Shown one piece after another: positions 37,469 to 50,660 of a stretch of DNA of 64,000 nucleotides. Every line of letters starts with the position of its first letter. Position 1 is the first letter of the stretch. The notes under the pieces were generated by a model that was given only the letters and a program-made list of their open reading frames with translations, was not told the origin of the DNA and searched no databases. Source of the stretch: Ptiloglossa arizonensis (Eukaryota; Arthropoda; Insecta; Hymenoptera; Colletidae); NCBI RefSeq assembly GCF_051014685.1, contig NW_027479401.1, positions 1 to 64,000 on the forward strand. Reading direction: 5' to 3'. Made by a program: the position numbers and the translations under genes.

Positions 37469-39918
37469 GTTCTAGTTATGCTTGTCGAGCATCAGAACTG
37501 CGAAAATTTTGAGTTTCTCAAGCGTTTCTTACCTCCAAACTGCCATATCTCGCGAACGGATTGACCAATCCGCAAAATTTCTGTTGCATCTGAAAGAATA
37601 AACTCGCCCGATTACAACGGTATGCGTACTTTTCCCCTAGGCCGTTCTATTTATTCTTTTCGAGCATCAGAACTGCGAAAATTTTGAGTTTCTCAAGCGT
37701 TTCTTACTTCCAAACTGCCATATCTCGCGAAAGGATTGACCAATCCGCAAAATTTCTGTTGCATCTGAAGGTCGAAACTCGCCCGATTACAACGGTATGC
37801 GTACTTTTCCCCTAGCCCGTTCTAGTTATTCGTTTCGAGCATCAGAACTGCGAAAATTTTGAGTTTCTCAAGCGTTTCTCACCTACAAACTGCCACATCT
37901 CGCGAACGGATTGTCCAATCCGCAAAATTTCTGATGCATCTGAAAGTAGAGACTAGCCCGATTACAACTGTATGCGTACTTTTCCCCTAGGCCGTTCTTG
38001 TTATTCGTTTCGAGCATCAGAACCGCGAAAATTTTGAGTTTCTCAAGCGTTTCTTACCTCCAAACTGCCATATCTCGCGAGCGGATTGACCAATCCGCAA
38101 AATTTCTGTTGCATCTGAAAGTAGAAACTCGCCCGATTACAACGGTATGCGTACTTTTCCCCTAGCCCGTTCTAGTTATTCGTTTCGAGCAACAGAACTG
38201 CGAAAATTTTGAGTTTCTCAAGCGTTGCTTACCTCCAAACTGCCATATCTCGCGAACGGATTGACCAATCCGCAAAATTTCTGATGCATCTGAAAGTAGA
38301 AACTCGCCCGATTACAACGGTATGCGTACGTTTCCCCTAGGCCGTTCTGGTTATTCGTTTCGAGCATCAGAACTGTGAAAATTTTGAGTTTCTCAACCGT
38401 TTCTTACCTCCGGAGTGCCATATCTCGCGAACGGATTGACCAATCCGCAAAATTTCTGTTGCATCTGAAAGTAGAAACTCGCCCGATTACAACACTATGC
38501 GTACTTTTCCCCTAGGCCGTTCTAGTTATTCGTTTCGAGCATCAGAACTGCGAAAATTTTGAGTTTCTCAAGCGTTTCTTACTTCCAAACTGCCATATCT
38601 CGCGAACGGATTGACCAATCCGCAAAATTTCTGTTGCATCTGAAGGTAGAAACTCGCCCGATTACAACGGTATGCGTACTTTTCCCCTAGGCCGTTCTAG
38701 TTATTCGTTTCGAGCATCAGAACTGCGAAAATTTTGAGTTTCGCAAACGTTTCGTACCTCCAAACTGCCATATCTCGCGAACGGATTGACCAATCCGCAA
38801 AATTTCTGATGCATCTGAAAGTAGAAACTCGCCCGATTACAACGGTATGCGTACGTTTCCCCTAGGCCGTTCTGGTTATTCGTTTCGAGCATCAGAACTG
38901 TGAAAATTTTGAGTTTCTCAACCGTTTCTTACCTCCGGAGTGCCATATCTCGCGAACGGATTGACCAATCCGCAAAATTTCTGTTGCATCTGAAAGTAGA
39001 AATTCGCCCGATTACAACGGTGTGCGTACTTTTCCCCTAGGCCGTTCTAGTTATGTTTGTCGAGCATCAGAACTGCGAAAATTTTGAGTTTCTCGAGCGT
39101 TTCTTACCTCCAAACTGCCATATCTCGCGAACGGATTGACCAATCCGCAAAATTTCTGTTGCATCTGAAAGTAGAAACTCGCCCGATTACAACTGTATGC
39201 GTACTTTTCCCCTAGGCCGTTCTAGTTATGCTTGTCGAGCATCAGAACTGCGAAAATTTTGAATTTCTCAAGCGTTTCTTACCTCCAAACTGCCATATCT
39301 CGCGAACGGATTGACCAATCCGCAAAATTTCTGTTGCATCTGAAAGAATAAACTCGCCCGATTACAACGGTATGCGTACTTTTCCCCTAGGCCGTTCTAT
39401 TTATTCGTTTCGAGCATCAGAACTGCGAAAATTTTGAGTTTCTCAAGCGTTTCTTACTTCCAAACTGCCATATCTCGCGAAAGGATTGACCAATCCGCAA
39501 AATTTCTGTTGCATCTGAAGGTCGAAACTCGCCCGATTACAACGGTATGGGTACTTTTCCCCTAGGCCGTTCTAGTTATTCGTTTCGAGCATCAGAACTG
39601 CGAAAATTTTGAGTTTCTCAAGCGTTTCTTACCTCCAAACTGCCATACCTCGCGAACGGATTGACCAATCCGCAAAATTTCTGTTGCATCTGAAAGTAGA
39701 AACTCGCCCGATTACAACACTATGCGTACTTTTCCCCTAGGCCGTTCTAGTTATTCGTTTCGAGCATCAGAACTGCGAAAATTTTGAGTTTCTCAAGCGT
39801 TTCTTACTTCCAAACTGCCATATCTCCCGAACGGATTGACCAATCCTCAAAATTTCTGTTGCATCTGAAGGTAGAAACTCGCCCGATTACAACGGTATGC
39901 GTACTTTTCCCCTAGGCC
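37469..39918 (+). repeat. 14-mer higher-order repeat, copy 7
   Basis: All 14 monomer types are in canonical order and length, 29,049 bp (166 x 175 - 1) downstream of copy 1; the missing base is the deletion at 22,182. Private changes are 'gactagcccg' near 37,953, 'gtttcgcaaacg' near 38,740, 'tatgggtac' near 39,547, and 'atctcccgaac' near 39,826, which destroys the TCGCGA element of that monomer. Confidence 0.88.
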
Positions 39919-40790
39919 GTTCTAGTTATTCGTTTCGAGCATCAGAACTGCGAAAATTTTGAGTTTCTCAAGCGTTTCTTACTTCCAAACTGCCATATCT
40001 CGCGAACGGATTGACCAATCCGCAAAATTTCTGTTGCATCTGAAGGTAGGAACTCGCCCGATTACAACGGTATGCGTACTTTTCCCCTAGGCCGTTCTAG
40101 TTATTCGTTTCGAGCAACAGAACTGCGAAAATTTTGAGTTTCTCAAGCGTTTCGTACCTCCAAACTGCCATATCTCGCGAACGGATTGACCAATCCGCAA
40201 AATTTCTGATGCATCTGAAAGTAGAAACTCGCCCAATTGAAACGGTATGTTTGCTTTTCTCCTGGGCCATTCTAGTTATTCGTTTCGAGCATCAGAACTG
40301 TGCAAATTTTGAGTTTCTCAACCGTTTCTTACCTCCAAACTGCCATATCTCGCGAACGGATTTTCCAATCCGCAAAATTTCTGTTGCATCTGAAAGTAGA
40401 AACTCGTCCGATTACAACGGTATGCGTACTTTTCCCCTAGGCCGTTCTAGTTATTCGTTTCGAACATCAGAACTGTGAAATATTTTAGTTTCTCAAGCGT
40501 TTCTTACTTCCAAACTGCCATATCTCGCGAACGGATTGACCAATCCGCAATATTTCTGTTGCATCTGAAAGTAGAAACTCGTCCGATTACAACGGTGTGC
40601 GTACTTTTCCCCTAGGCCGTTCTTGTTACTCGTTTCGAGCATCAGAACCGCGAAAATTTTGAGTTTCTCAAGCGTTTCTTACATCCAAACTGCCATATCT
40701 CGCGAACGGATTGACCAATCCGCAAAATTTCTGTTGCATCTGAAGGTAGAAACTCGCCCGATTACAACTGTATGCGTACTTTTCCCCTAG
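39919..40790 (+). repeat. 5-monomer block, further copy
   Basis: The five types follow HOR copy 7 just as they follow HOR copies 2 and 3: 'ggtaggaactcg', CAATTG at 40,234, 'ctcctgggcc', 'gaaatatttta' and 'cttgttactcg'. HOR plus 5-mer therefore behaves as a larger composite unit. 'cgtccgattac' near 40,580 is private, replacing the usual 'cgcccg' of this monomer. Confidence 0.85.
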
Positions 40791-43000
40791 CCCGTTCTAG
40801 TTATTCGTTTCGAGCAACAGAACCGCGAAAATTTTGAGTTTCTCAAGCGTTTCTTACCTCCAAACTGCAATATCTCGCGAGCGGATTGACCAATCCGCAA
40901 AATTTCTGATGCATCTGAAAGTAGAAACTCGCCCGATTACAACGGTATGCGTACTTTTCCCCTAGCCCGTTCTAGTTATTCGTTTCGAGCAACAGAACTG
41001 CGAAAATTTTGAGTTTCTCAAGCGTTGCTTACCTCCAAGCTGCCATATCTCGCGAACGGATTGACCAATCCGCAAAATTTCTGTTGCATCTGAAAGTAGA
41101 AACTCGCTCGATTACAACGGTGTGCGTACTTTTCCCCTAGGCCGTTCTAGTTATGCTTGTCGAGCATCAGAACTGCGAAAATTTTGAGTTTCTCGAGCGT
41201 TTCTTACCTCCAAACTGCCATATCTCGCGAACGGATTGACCAATCCGCAAAATTTCTGTTGCATCAGAAAGTAGAAACTCGCCCGATTACAACGTTATGC
41301 GTACTTTTCCCCTAGGCCGTTCTAGTTATTCGTTTCGAGCATCAGAACTGCGAAAATTCTGAGTTTCTCAAGCGTTTCTTACATCCAAACTGCAATATCT
41401 CGCGAGCGGATTGACCAATCCGCAAAATTTCTGTTGCATCTGAAGGTAGAAACTCGCCCGATTACAACGGTATGCGTACTTTTCCCCTAGGCCGTTCTAG
41501 TTATTCGTTTCGAGCATCAGAACTGCGAAAATTTTGAGTTTCTCAAGCGTTTCTCACCTACAAACTGCCACATCTCGCGAACGGATTGTCCAATCCGCAA
41601 AATTTCTGATGCATCTTAAAGTAGAAACTCGCCCGATTACAACTGTGTGCGTACTTTTCCCCTAGCCCGTTCTAGTTATTCGTTTCGAGCAACAGAACTG
41701 CGAAAATTTTGAGTTTCTCAAGCGTTGCTTACCTCCAAACTGCCATACCTTGCGAACGGATTGACCAATCCGCAAAATTTCTGTTGCATCTGAAAGTAGA
41801 AACTCGCCCGATTACAACGGTGTGCGTACTTTTCCCCTAGGCCGTTCTTGTTATTCGTTTCGAGCATCAGAACCGCGAAAATTTTGAGTTTCTCAAGCGT
41901 TTCTTACATCCAAACCGCCATATCTCGCGAACGGATTGACCAATCCGCAAAATTTCTGTTGCATCTGAAAGTAGAAACTCGTCCGATTACAACGGTATGC
42001 GTACTTTTCCCCTAGGCCGTTCTAGTTATTCGTTTCGAGCATCAGAACTGCGAAAATTTTGAGTTTCTCAAGCGTTTCTTACCTCCAAACTGTCATATCT
42101 CGCGAACGGATTGACCAATCCTCAAAATTTCTGTTGCATCTGAAAGTAGAAACTCGCCCGATTACAACGGTATGCGTACTTTTCCCCTAGCCCGTTCTAG
42201 TTATTCGTTTCGAGCATCAGAACTGCGAAAATTTTGAGTTTCTCAAGCGTTTCTCACCTACAAACTGCCACATCTCGCGAACGGATTGTCCAATCCGCAA
42301 AATTTCTGATGCATCTGAAAGTAGAGACTCGCCCGATTACAACTGTATGCCTACATTTCCCCTAGGCCGTTCTTGTTATTCGTTTCGAGCATCAGAACCG
42401 CGAAAATTTTGAGTTTCTCAAGCGTTTCCTACCTCCAAACTGCCATATCTCGCGAGCGGATTGACCAATCCGCAAAATTTCTGTTGCATCTGAAAGTAGA
42501 AACTCGCCCGATTACAACGGTGTGCGTACTTTTCCCCTAGGCCGTTCTAGTTATGCTTGTCGAGCATCAGAACTGCGAAAATTTTGAGTTTCTCGAGCGT
42601 TTCTTACCTCCAAACTGCCATATCTCGCGAACGGATTGACCAATCCGCAAAATTTCTGTTGCATCTGAAAGTAGATACTCGCCCGATTACAACGGTATGA
42701 GTACTTTTCCCCTAGGCCGTTCTAGTTATTCGTTTCTAGCATCAGAAGTGTGAAAATTTTGAGTTTCTCAACCGTTTCTTACCTCCAAACTGCCATATCT
42801 CGCGAACGGATAGACCAATCCGCAAAATTTCTGTTGCATCTGAAAGTAGAAACTCGCCCAATTGAAACGGAATGTTTGCTTTTCCCCTAGGCCGTTCTAG
42901 TTATGCTTGTCGAGCATCAGAACTGCGAAAATTTTGAGTTTGTCAAACGTTTCGTACCTCCAAACTGCCATATCTCGCGAACGGATTGACCAATCCGCAA
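40790..43000 (+). repeat. Block B, second occurrence
   Basis: Matches 21,541-23,760 at an offset of 19,250 bp (110 monomers) over its second part, with 'cgctcg' at 41,106, 'catacctt' at 41,746, 'ctgtcat' at 42,091, 'gcctacattt' near 42,350 and 'ggaatgtttgc' at 42,867. The 1-bp deletion at 22,182 is absent here ('aaaatttctgttgc' near 41,427), so this copy does not derive from 7-mer copy 2 after that deletion. Confidence 0.82.
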
Positions 43001-46000
43001 AATTTCTGATGCATCTGAAAGTAGAAACTCGCCCGATTACAACGGTATGCGTACGTTTCCCCTAGGCCGTTCTGGTTATTCGTTTCGAGCATCAGAACTG
43101 TGAAAATTTTGAGTTTCTCAACCGTTTCTTAACTCCGGAGTGCCATATCTCGCGAACGGATTGACCAATCCGCAAAATTTCTGTTGCATCTGAAAGTAGA
43201 AATTCGCCCGATTACAACGGTGTGCGTACTTTTCCCCTAGGCCGTTCTAGTTATGTTTGCCGAGCATCAGAACTGCGAAAATTTTGAGTTTCTCGAGCGT
43301 TTCTTACCTCCAAACTGCCATATCTCGCGAACGGATTGACCAATCCGCAAAATTTCTGTTGCATCTGAAAGTAGAAACTCGCCCGATTACAACTGTATGC
43401 GTACTTTTCCCCTAGGCCGTTCTAGTTATGCTTGTCGAGCATCAGAACTGCGAAAATTTGGAGTTTCTCAAGCGTTTCTTACCTCCAAACTGCCATATCT
43501 CGCGAACGGATTGACCAATCCGCAAAATTTCTGTTGCATCTGAAAGAATAAACTCGCCCGATTACAACGGTATGCGTACTTTTCCCCTAGGCCGTTCTAT
43601 TTATTCGTTTCGAGCATCAGAACTGCGAAAATTTTGATTTTCTCAAGCGTTTCTTACTTCCAAACTGCCATATCTCGCGAAAGGATTGACCAATCCGCAA
43701 AATTTCTGTTGCATCTGAAGGTCGAAACTCGCCCGATTACAACGGTATGCGTACTTTTCCCCTAGGCCGTTCTTGTTATTCGTTTCGAGCATCAGAACTG
43801 CGAAAATTTTGAGTTTCTCAAGCGTTTCTTACCTCCAAACTGCCATACCTCGCGAACGGATTGACCAATCCGCAAAATTTCTGTTGCATCTGAAAGTAGA
43901 AACTCGCCCGATTACAACACTATGCGTACTTTTCCCCTAGGCCGTTCTAGTTATTCGTTTCGAGCATCAGAACTGCGAAAATTTTGAGTTTCTCAAGCGT
44001 TTCTTACTTCCAAACTGCCATATCTCGCGAACGGATTGACCAATCCGCAAAATTTCTGTTGCATCTGAAGGTAGAAACTCGCCCGATTACAACGGTATGC
44101 GTACTTTTCCCCTAGGCCGTTCTAGTTATTCGTTTCGAGCATCAGAACTGCGAAAATTTTGAGTTTCTCAAGCGTTTCTTACTTCCAAACTGCCATATCT
44201 CGCGAACGGATTGACCAATCCGCAAAATTTCTGTTGCATCTGAAAGTAGAAACTCGCCCGATTACAACGGTATGCGTACTTTTCCCCTAGCCCGTTCTAG
44301 TTATTCGTTTCGAGCAACAGAACTGCGAAAATTTTGAGTTTCTCAAGCGTTTCTTACATCCAAACTGCCATATCTCGCGAACGGATTGACCAATCCGCAA
44401 AATTTCTGTTGCATCTGAAAGTAGAAACTCGCCCGATTACAACACTATGCGTACTTTTCCCCTAGGCCGTTCTAGTTATTCGTTTCGAGCATCAGAACTG
44501 CGAAAATTTTGAGTTTCTCAAGCGTTTCTTACTTCCAAACTGCCATATCTCGCGAACGGATTGACCAATCCGCAAAATTTCTGTTGCATCTGAAGGTAGA
44601 AACTCGCCCGATTACAACGGTATGCGTACTTTTCCCCTAGGCCGTTCTAGTTATTCGTTTCGAGCATCAGAACTGCGAAAATTTTGAGTTTCTCAAGCGT
44701 TTCTTACTTCCAAACTGCCATATCTCGCGAACGGATTGACCAATCCGCAAAATTTCTGTTGCATCTGAAAGTAGAAACTCGCCCGATTACAACGGTATGC
44801 GTACTTTTCCCCTAGCCCGTTCTAGTTATTCGTTTCGAGCAACAGAACTGCGAAAATTTTGAGTTTCTCAAGCGTTTCTTACATCCAAACTGCCATATCT
44901 CGCGAACGGATTGACCAATCCGCAAAATTTCTGTTGCATCTGAAAGTAGAAACTCGCCCGATTACAAAGGTATGCGTACTTTTCCCCTAGGCCGTTCTAG
45001 TGATTCGTTTCGAGCATCAGAACTGCGAAAATTTTGAGTTTCTCAAGCGTTTCTTACCTCCAAACTTCCATATCTCGCGAACGGATTGACCAACCCGCAA
45101 AATTTCTGTTGCATCTGAAAGTAGAAACTCGCCCGATTACAACGGTATGCGTACTTTTCCCCTAGCCCGTTCTAGTTATTCGTTTCGAGCAACAGAACTG
45201 CGAAAATGTTGAGTTTCTCAAGCGTTGCTTACCTCCAAACTGTCATATCTCGCGAACGGATTGACCAATCCGCAAAATTTCTGTTGTATCTGAAAGTAGA
45301 AACTCGCCCGAATACAACACTATGCGTACTTTTCCCCTAGGCCGTTCTAGTTATTCGTTTCGAGCATCAGAACTGTGCAAATTTTGAGTTTCTCAACCGT
45401 TTCTTACTTCCAAACTGCCATATCTCGCGAACGGATTGACCAATCCGCAAAATTTCTGTTGCATCTGAAAGTAGAAACTCGCCCGATTACAACGGTATGC
45501 GTACTTTTCCTCTAGGCCGTTCTAGTTATTCGTTTCGAGCATCAGAACTGCGAAAATTTTGAGTTTCTCAAGCGTTTCGTACCTCCAAACTGCCATATCT
45601 CGCGAACGGATTGACCAATCCGCAAAATTTCTGATGCATCTGAAAGTAGAAACTCGCCCGATTACAACGGTATGCGTACTTTTCCCCTAGCCCGTTCTAG
45701 TTATTCGTTTCGAGCATCAGAATTGTGAAAATTTTGAGTTTCTCAAGCGTTTCTTACCTCCAAACTGCAATATCTCGCGAACGGATAGAACAATCCGCAA
45801 AATTTCTGTTGCATCTGAAAGTAGAAACTCGTCCAATTGAAACGGTATGTTTGCTTTTCTCCTGGGCCATTCTAGTTATTCGTTTCGAGCATCAGAACTG
45901 TGCAAATTTTGAGTTTCTCAACCGTTTCTTACCTCCAAACTGCCATATCTCGCGAACGGATTTTCCAATCCGCAAAATTTCTGTTGCATCTGAAAGTAGA

Positions 46001-46664
46001 AACTCGTCCGATTACAACGGTATGCGTACTTTTCCCCTAGGCCGTTCTAGTTATTCGTTTCGAGCATCAGAACTGTGAAATATTTTAGTTTCTCAAGCGT
46101 TTCTTACTTCCAAACTGCCATATCTCGCGAACGGATTGACCAATCCGCAATATTTCTGTTGCATCTGAAAGTAGAAACTCGCCCGATTACAACGGTGTGC
46201 GTACTTTTCCCCTAGGCCGTTCTTGTTACTCGTTTCGAGCATCAGAACCGCGAAAATTTTGAGTTTCTCAAGCGTTTCTTACATCCAAACTGCCATATCT
46301 CGCGAACGGATTGACCAATCCGCAAAATTTCTGTTGCATCTGAAGGTAGAAACTCGCCCGATTACAACTGTATGCGTACTTTTCCCCTAGCCCGTTCTAG
46401 TTATTCGTTTCGAGCAACAGAACCGCGAAAATTTTGAGTTTCTCAAGCGTTTCTTACCTCCAAACTGCCATATCTCGCGAGCGGATTGACCAATCCGCAA
46501 AATTTCTGATGCATCTGAAAGTAGAAACTCGCCCGATTACAACGGTATGCGTACTTTTCCCCTAGCCCGTTCTAGTTATTCGTTTCGAGCAACAGAACTG
46601 CGAAAATTTTGAGTTTCTCAAGCGTTGCTTACCTCCAAACTGCCATATCTCGCGAACGGATTGA
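42640..46664 (+). repeat. 23-monomer block, copy 1 (4,025 bp)
   Basis: First copy of a direct tandem duplication of exactly 23 x 175 bp. It includes the tagatactcg/ggaatgtttgc pair, HOR monomers 9-14 in modified form ('cttaactccggag' near 43,130, 'aatttggag' near 43,456, 'gattttctc' near 43,637), two 3-mer units (43,920-44,440 and 44,445-44,965, both starting at 'aacacta'), 'caaacttcca' (45,062), 'gttgtatc' (45,292) and a CAATTG/ctcctgggcc pair at 45,834. Confidence 0.85.
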
Positions 46665-49600
46665 CCAATCCGCAAAATTTCTGTTGCATCTGAAAGTAGA
46701 TACTCGCCCGATTACAACGGTATGAGTACTTTTCCCCTAGGCCGTTCTAGTTATTCGTTTCTAGCATCAGAAGTGTGAAAATTTTGAGTTTCTCAACCGT
46801 TTCTTACCTCCAAACTGCCATATCTCGCGAACGGATAGACCAATCCGCAAAATTTCTGTTGCATCTGAAAGTAGAAACTCGCCCAATTGAAACGGAATGT
46901 TTGCTTTTCCCCTAGGCCGTTCTAGTTATGCTTGTCGAGCATCAGAACTGCGAAAATTTTGAGTTTGTCAAACGTTTCGTACCTCCAAACTGCCATATCT
47001 CGCGAACGGATTGACCAATCCGCAAAATTTCTGATGCATCTGAAAGTAGAAACTCGCCCGATTACAACGGTATGCGTACGTTTCCCCTAGGCCGTTCTGG
47101 TTATTCGTTTCGAGCATCAGAACTGTGAAAATTTTGAGTTTCTCAACCGTTTCTTAACTCCGGAGTGCCATATCTCGCGAACGGATTGACCAATCCGCAA
47201 AATTTCTGTTGCATCTGAAAGTAGAAATTCGCCCGATTACAACGGTGTGCGTACTTTTCCCCTAGGCCGTTCTAGTTATGTTTGCCGAGCATCAGAACTG
47301 CGAAAATTTTGAGTTTCTCGAGCGTTTCTTACCTCCAAACTGCCATATCTCGCGAACGGATTGACCAATCCGCAAAATTTCTGTTGCATCTGAAAGTAGA
47401 AACTCGCCCGATTACAACTGTATGCGTACTTTTCCCCTAGGCCGTTCTAGTTATGCTTGTCGAGCATCAGAACTGCGAAAATTTGGAGTTTCTCAAGCGT
47501 TTCTTACCTCCAAACTGCCATATCTCGCGAACGGATTGACCAATCCGCAAAATTTCTGTTGCATCTGAAAGAATAAACTCGCCCGATTACAACGGTATGC
47601 GTACTTTTCCCCTAGGCCGTTCTATTTATTCGTTTCGAGCATCAGAACTGCGAAAATTTTGATTTTCTCAAGCGTTTCTTACTTCCAAACTGCCATATCT
47701 CGCGAAAGGATTGACCAATCCGCAAAATTTCTGTTGCATCTGAAGGTCGAAACTCGCCCGATTACAACGGTATGCGTACTTTTCCCCTAGGCCGTTCTTG
47801 TTATTCGTTTCGAGCATCAGAACTGCGAAAATTTTGAGTTTCTCAAGCGTTTCTTACCTCCAAACTGCCATACCTCGCGAACGGATTGACCAATCCGCAA
47901 AATTTCTGTTGCATCTGAAAGTAGAAACTCGCCCGATTACAACACTATGCGTACTTTTCCCCTAGGCCGTTCTAGTTATTCGTTTCGAGCATCAGAACTG
48001 CGAAAATTTTGAGTTTCTCAAGCGTTTCTTACTTCCAAACTGCCATATCTCGCGAACGGATTGACCAATCCGCAAAATTTCTGTTGCATCTGAAGGTAGA
48101 AACTCGCCCGATTACAACGGTATGCGTACTTTTCCCCTAGGCCGTTCTAGTTATTCGTTTCGAGCATCAGAACTGCGAAAATTTTGAGTTTCTCAAGCGT
48201 TTCTTACTTCCAAACTGCCATATCTCGCGAACGGATTGACCAATCCGCAAAATTTCTGTTGCATCTGAAAGTAGAAACTCGCCCGATTACAACGGTATGC
48301 GTACTTTTCCCCTAGCCCGTTCTAGTTATTCGTTTCGAGCAACAGAACTGCGAAAATTTTGAGTTTCTCAAGCGTTTCTTACATCCAAACTGCCATATCT
48401 CGCGAACGGATTGACCAATCCGCAAAATTTCTGTTGCATCTGAAAGTAGAAACTCGCCCGATTACAACACTATGCGTACTTTTCCCCTAGGCCGTTCTAG
48501 TTATTCGTTTCGAGCATCAGAACTGCGAAAATTTTGAGTTTCTCAAGCGTTTCTTACTTCCAAACTGCCATATCTCGCGAACGGATTGACCAATCCGCAA
48601 AATTTCTGTTGCATCTGAAGGTAGAAACTCGCCCGATTACAACGGTATGCGTACTTTTCCCCTAGGCCGTTCTAGTTATTCGTTTCGAGCATCAGAACTG
48701 CGAAAATTTTGAGTTTCTCAAGCGTTTCTTACTTCCAAACTGCCATATCTCGCGAACGGATTGACCAATCCGCAAAATTTCTGTTGCATCTGAAAGTAGA
48801 AACTCGCCCGATTACAACGGTATGCGTACTTTTCCCCTAGCCCGTTCTAGTTATTCGTTTCGAGCAACAGAACTGCGAAAATTTTGAGTTTCTCAAGCGT
48901 TTCTTACATCCAAACTGCCATATCTCGCGAACGGATTGACCAATCCGCAAAATTTCTGTTGCATCTGAAAGTAGAAACTCGCCCGATTACAAAGGTATGC
49001 GTACTTTTCCCCTAGGCCGTTCTAGTGATTCGTTTCGAGCATCAGAACTGCGAAAATTTTGAGTTTCTCAAGCGTTTCTTACCTCCAAACTTCCATATCT
49101 CGCGAACGGATTGACCAACCCGCAAAATTTCTGTTGCATCTGAAAGTAGAAACTCGCCCGATTACAACGGTATGCGTACTTTTCCCCTAGCCCGTTCTAG
49201 TTATTCGTTTCGAGCAACAGAACTGCGAAAATGTTGAGTTTCTCAAGCGTTGCTTACCTCCAAACTGTCATATCTCGCGAACGGATTGACCAATCCGCAA
49301 AATTTCTGTTGTATCTGAAAGTAGAAACTCGCCCGAATACAACACTATGCGTACTTTTCCCCTAGGCCGTTCTAGTTATTCGTTTCGAGCATCAGAACTG
49401 TGCAAATTTTGAGTTTCTCAACCGTTTCTTACTTCCAAACTGCCATATCTCGCGAACGGATTGACCAATCCGCAAAATTTCTGTTGCATCTGAAAGTAGA
49501 AACTCGCCCGATTACAACGGTATGCGTACTTTTCCTCTAGGCCGTTCTAGTTATTCGTTTCGAGCATCAGAACTGCGAAAATTTTGAGTTTCTCAAGCGT

Positions 49601-50660
49601 TTCGTACCTCCAAACTGCCATATCTCGCGAACGGATTGACCAATCCGCAAAATTTCTGATGCATCTGAAAGTAGAAACTCGCCCGATTACAACGGTATGC
49701 GTACTTTTCCCCTAGCCCGTTCTAGTTATTCGTTTCGAGCATCAGAATTGTGAAAATTTTGAGTTTCTCAAGCGTTTCTTACCTCCAAACTGCAATATCT
49801 CGCGAACGGATAGAACAATCCGCAAAATTTCTGTTGCATCTGAAAGTAGAAACTCGTCCAATTGAAACGGTATGTTTGCTTTTCTCCTGGGCCATTCTAG
49901 TTATTCGTTTCGAGCATCAGAACTGTGCAAATTTTGAGTTTCTCAACCGTTTCTTACCTCCAAACTGCCATATCTCGCGAACGGATTTTCCAATCCGCAA
50001 AATTTCTGTTGCATCTGAAAGTAGAAACTCGTCCGATTACAACGGTATGCGTACTTTTCCCCTAGGCCGTTCTAGTTATTCGTTTCGAGCATCAGAACTG
50101 TGAAATATTTTAGTTTCTCAAGCGTTTCTTACTTCCAAACTGCCATATCTCGCGAACGGATTGACCAATCCGCAATATTTCTGTTGCATCTGAAAGTAGA
50201 AACTCGCCCGATTACAACGGTGTGCGTACTTTTCCCCTAGGCCGTTCTTGTTACTCGTTTCGAGCATCAGAACCGCGAAAATTTTGAGTTTCTCAAGCGT
50301 TTCTTACATCCAAACTGCCATATCTCGCGAACGGATTGACCAATCCGCAAAATTTCTGTTGCATCTGAAGGTAGAAACTCGCCCGATTACAACTGTATGC
50401 GTACTTTTCCCCTAGCCCGTTCTAGTTATTCGTTTCGAGCAACAGAACCGCGAAAATTTTGAGTTTCTCAAGCGTTTCTTACCTCCAAACTGCCATATCT
50501 CGCGAGCGGATTGACCAATCCGCAAAATTTCTGATGCATCTGAAAGTAGAAACTCGCCCGATTACAACGGTATGCGTACTTTTCCCCTAGCCCGTTCTAG
50601 TTATTCGTTTCGAGCAACAGAACTGCGAAAATTTTGAGTTTCTCAAGCGTTGCTTACCTC
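46665..50660 (+). repeat. 23-monomer block, copy 2
   Basis: Follows copy 1 at a 4,025-bp offset and agrees at every site I compared, including rare marks (cttaactccggag, aatttggag, gattttctc, caaacttcca, gttgtatc, gaattgtg). The junction lies between about 46,625 and 46,690, where a gttgctt monomer replaces a ctcgag monomer upstream of tagatactcg. This is one of the two least diverged large duplications in the window. Confidence 0.85.
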
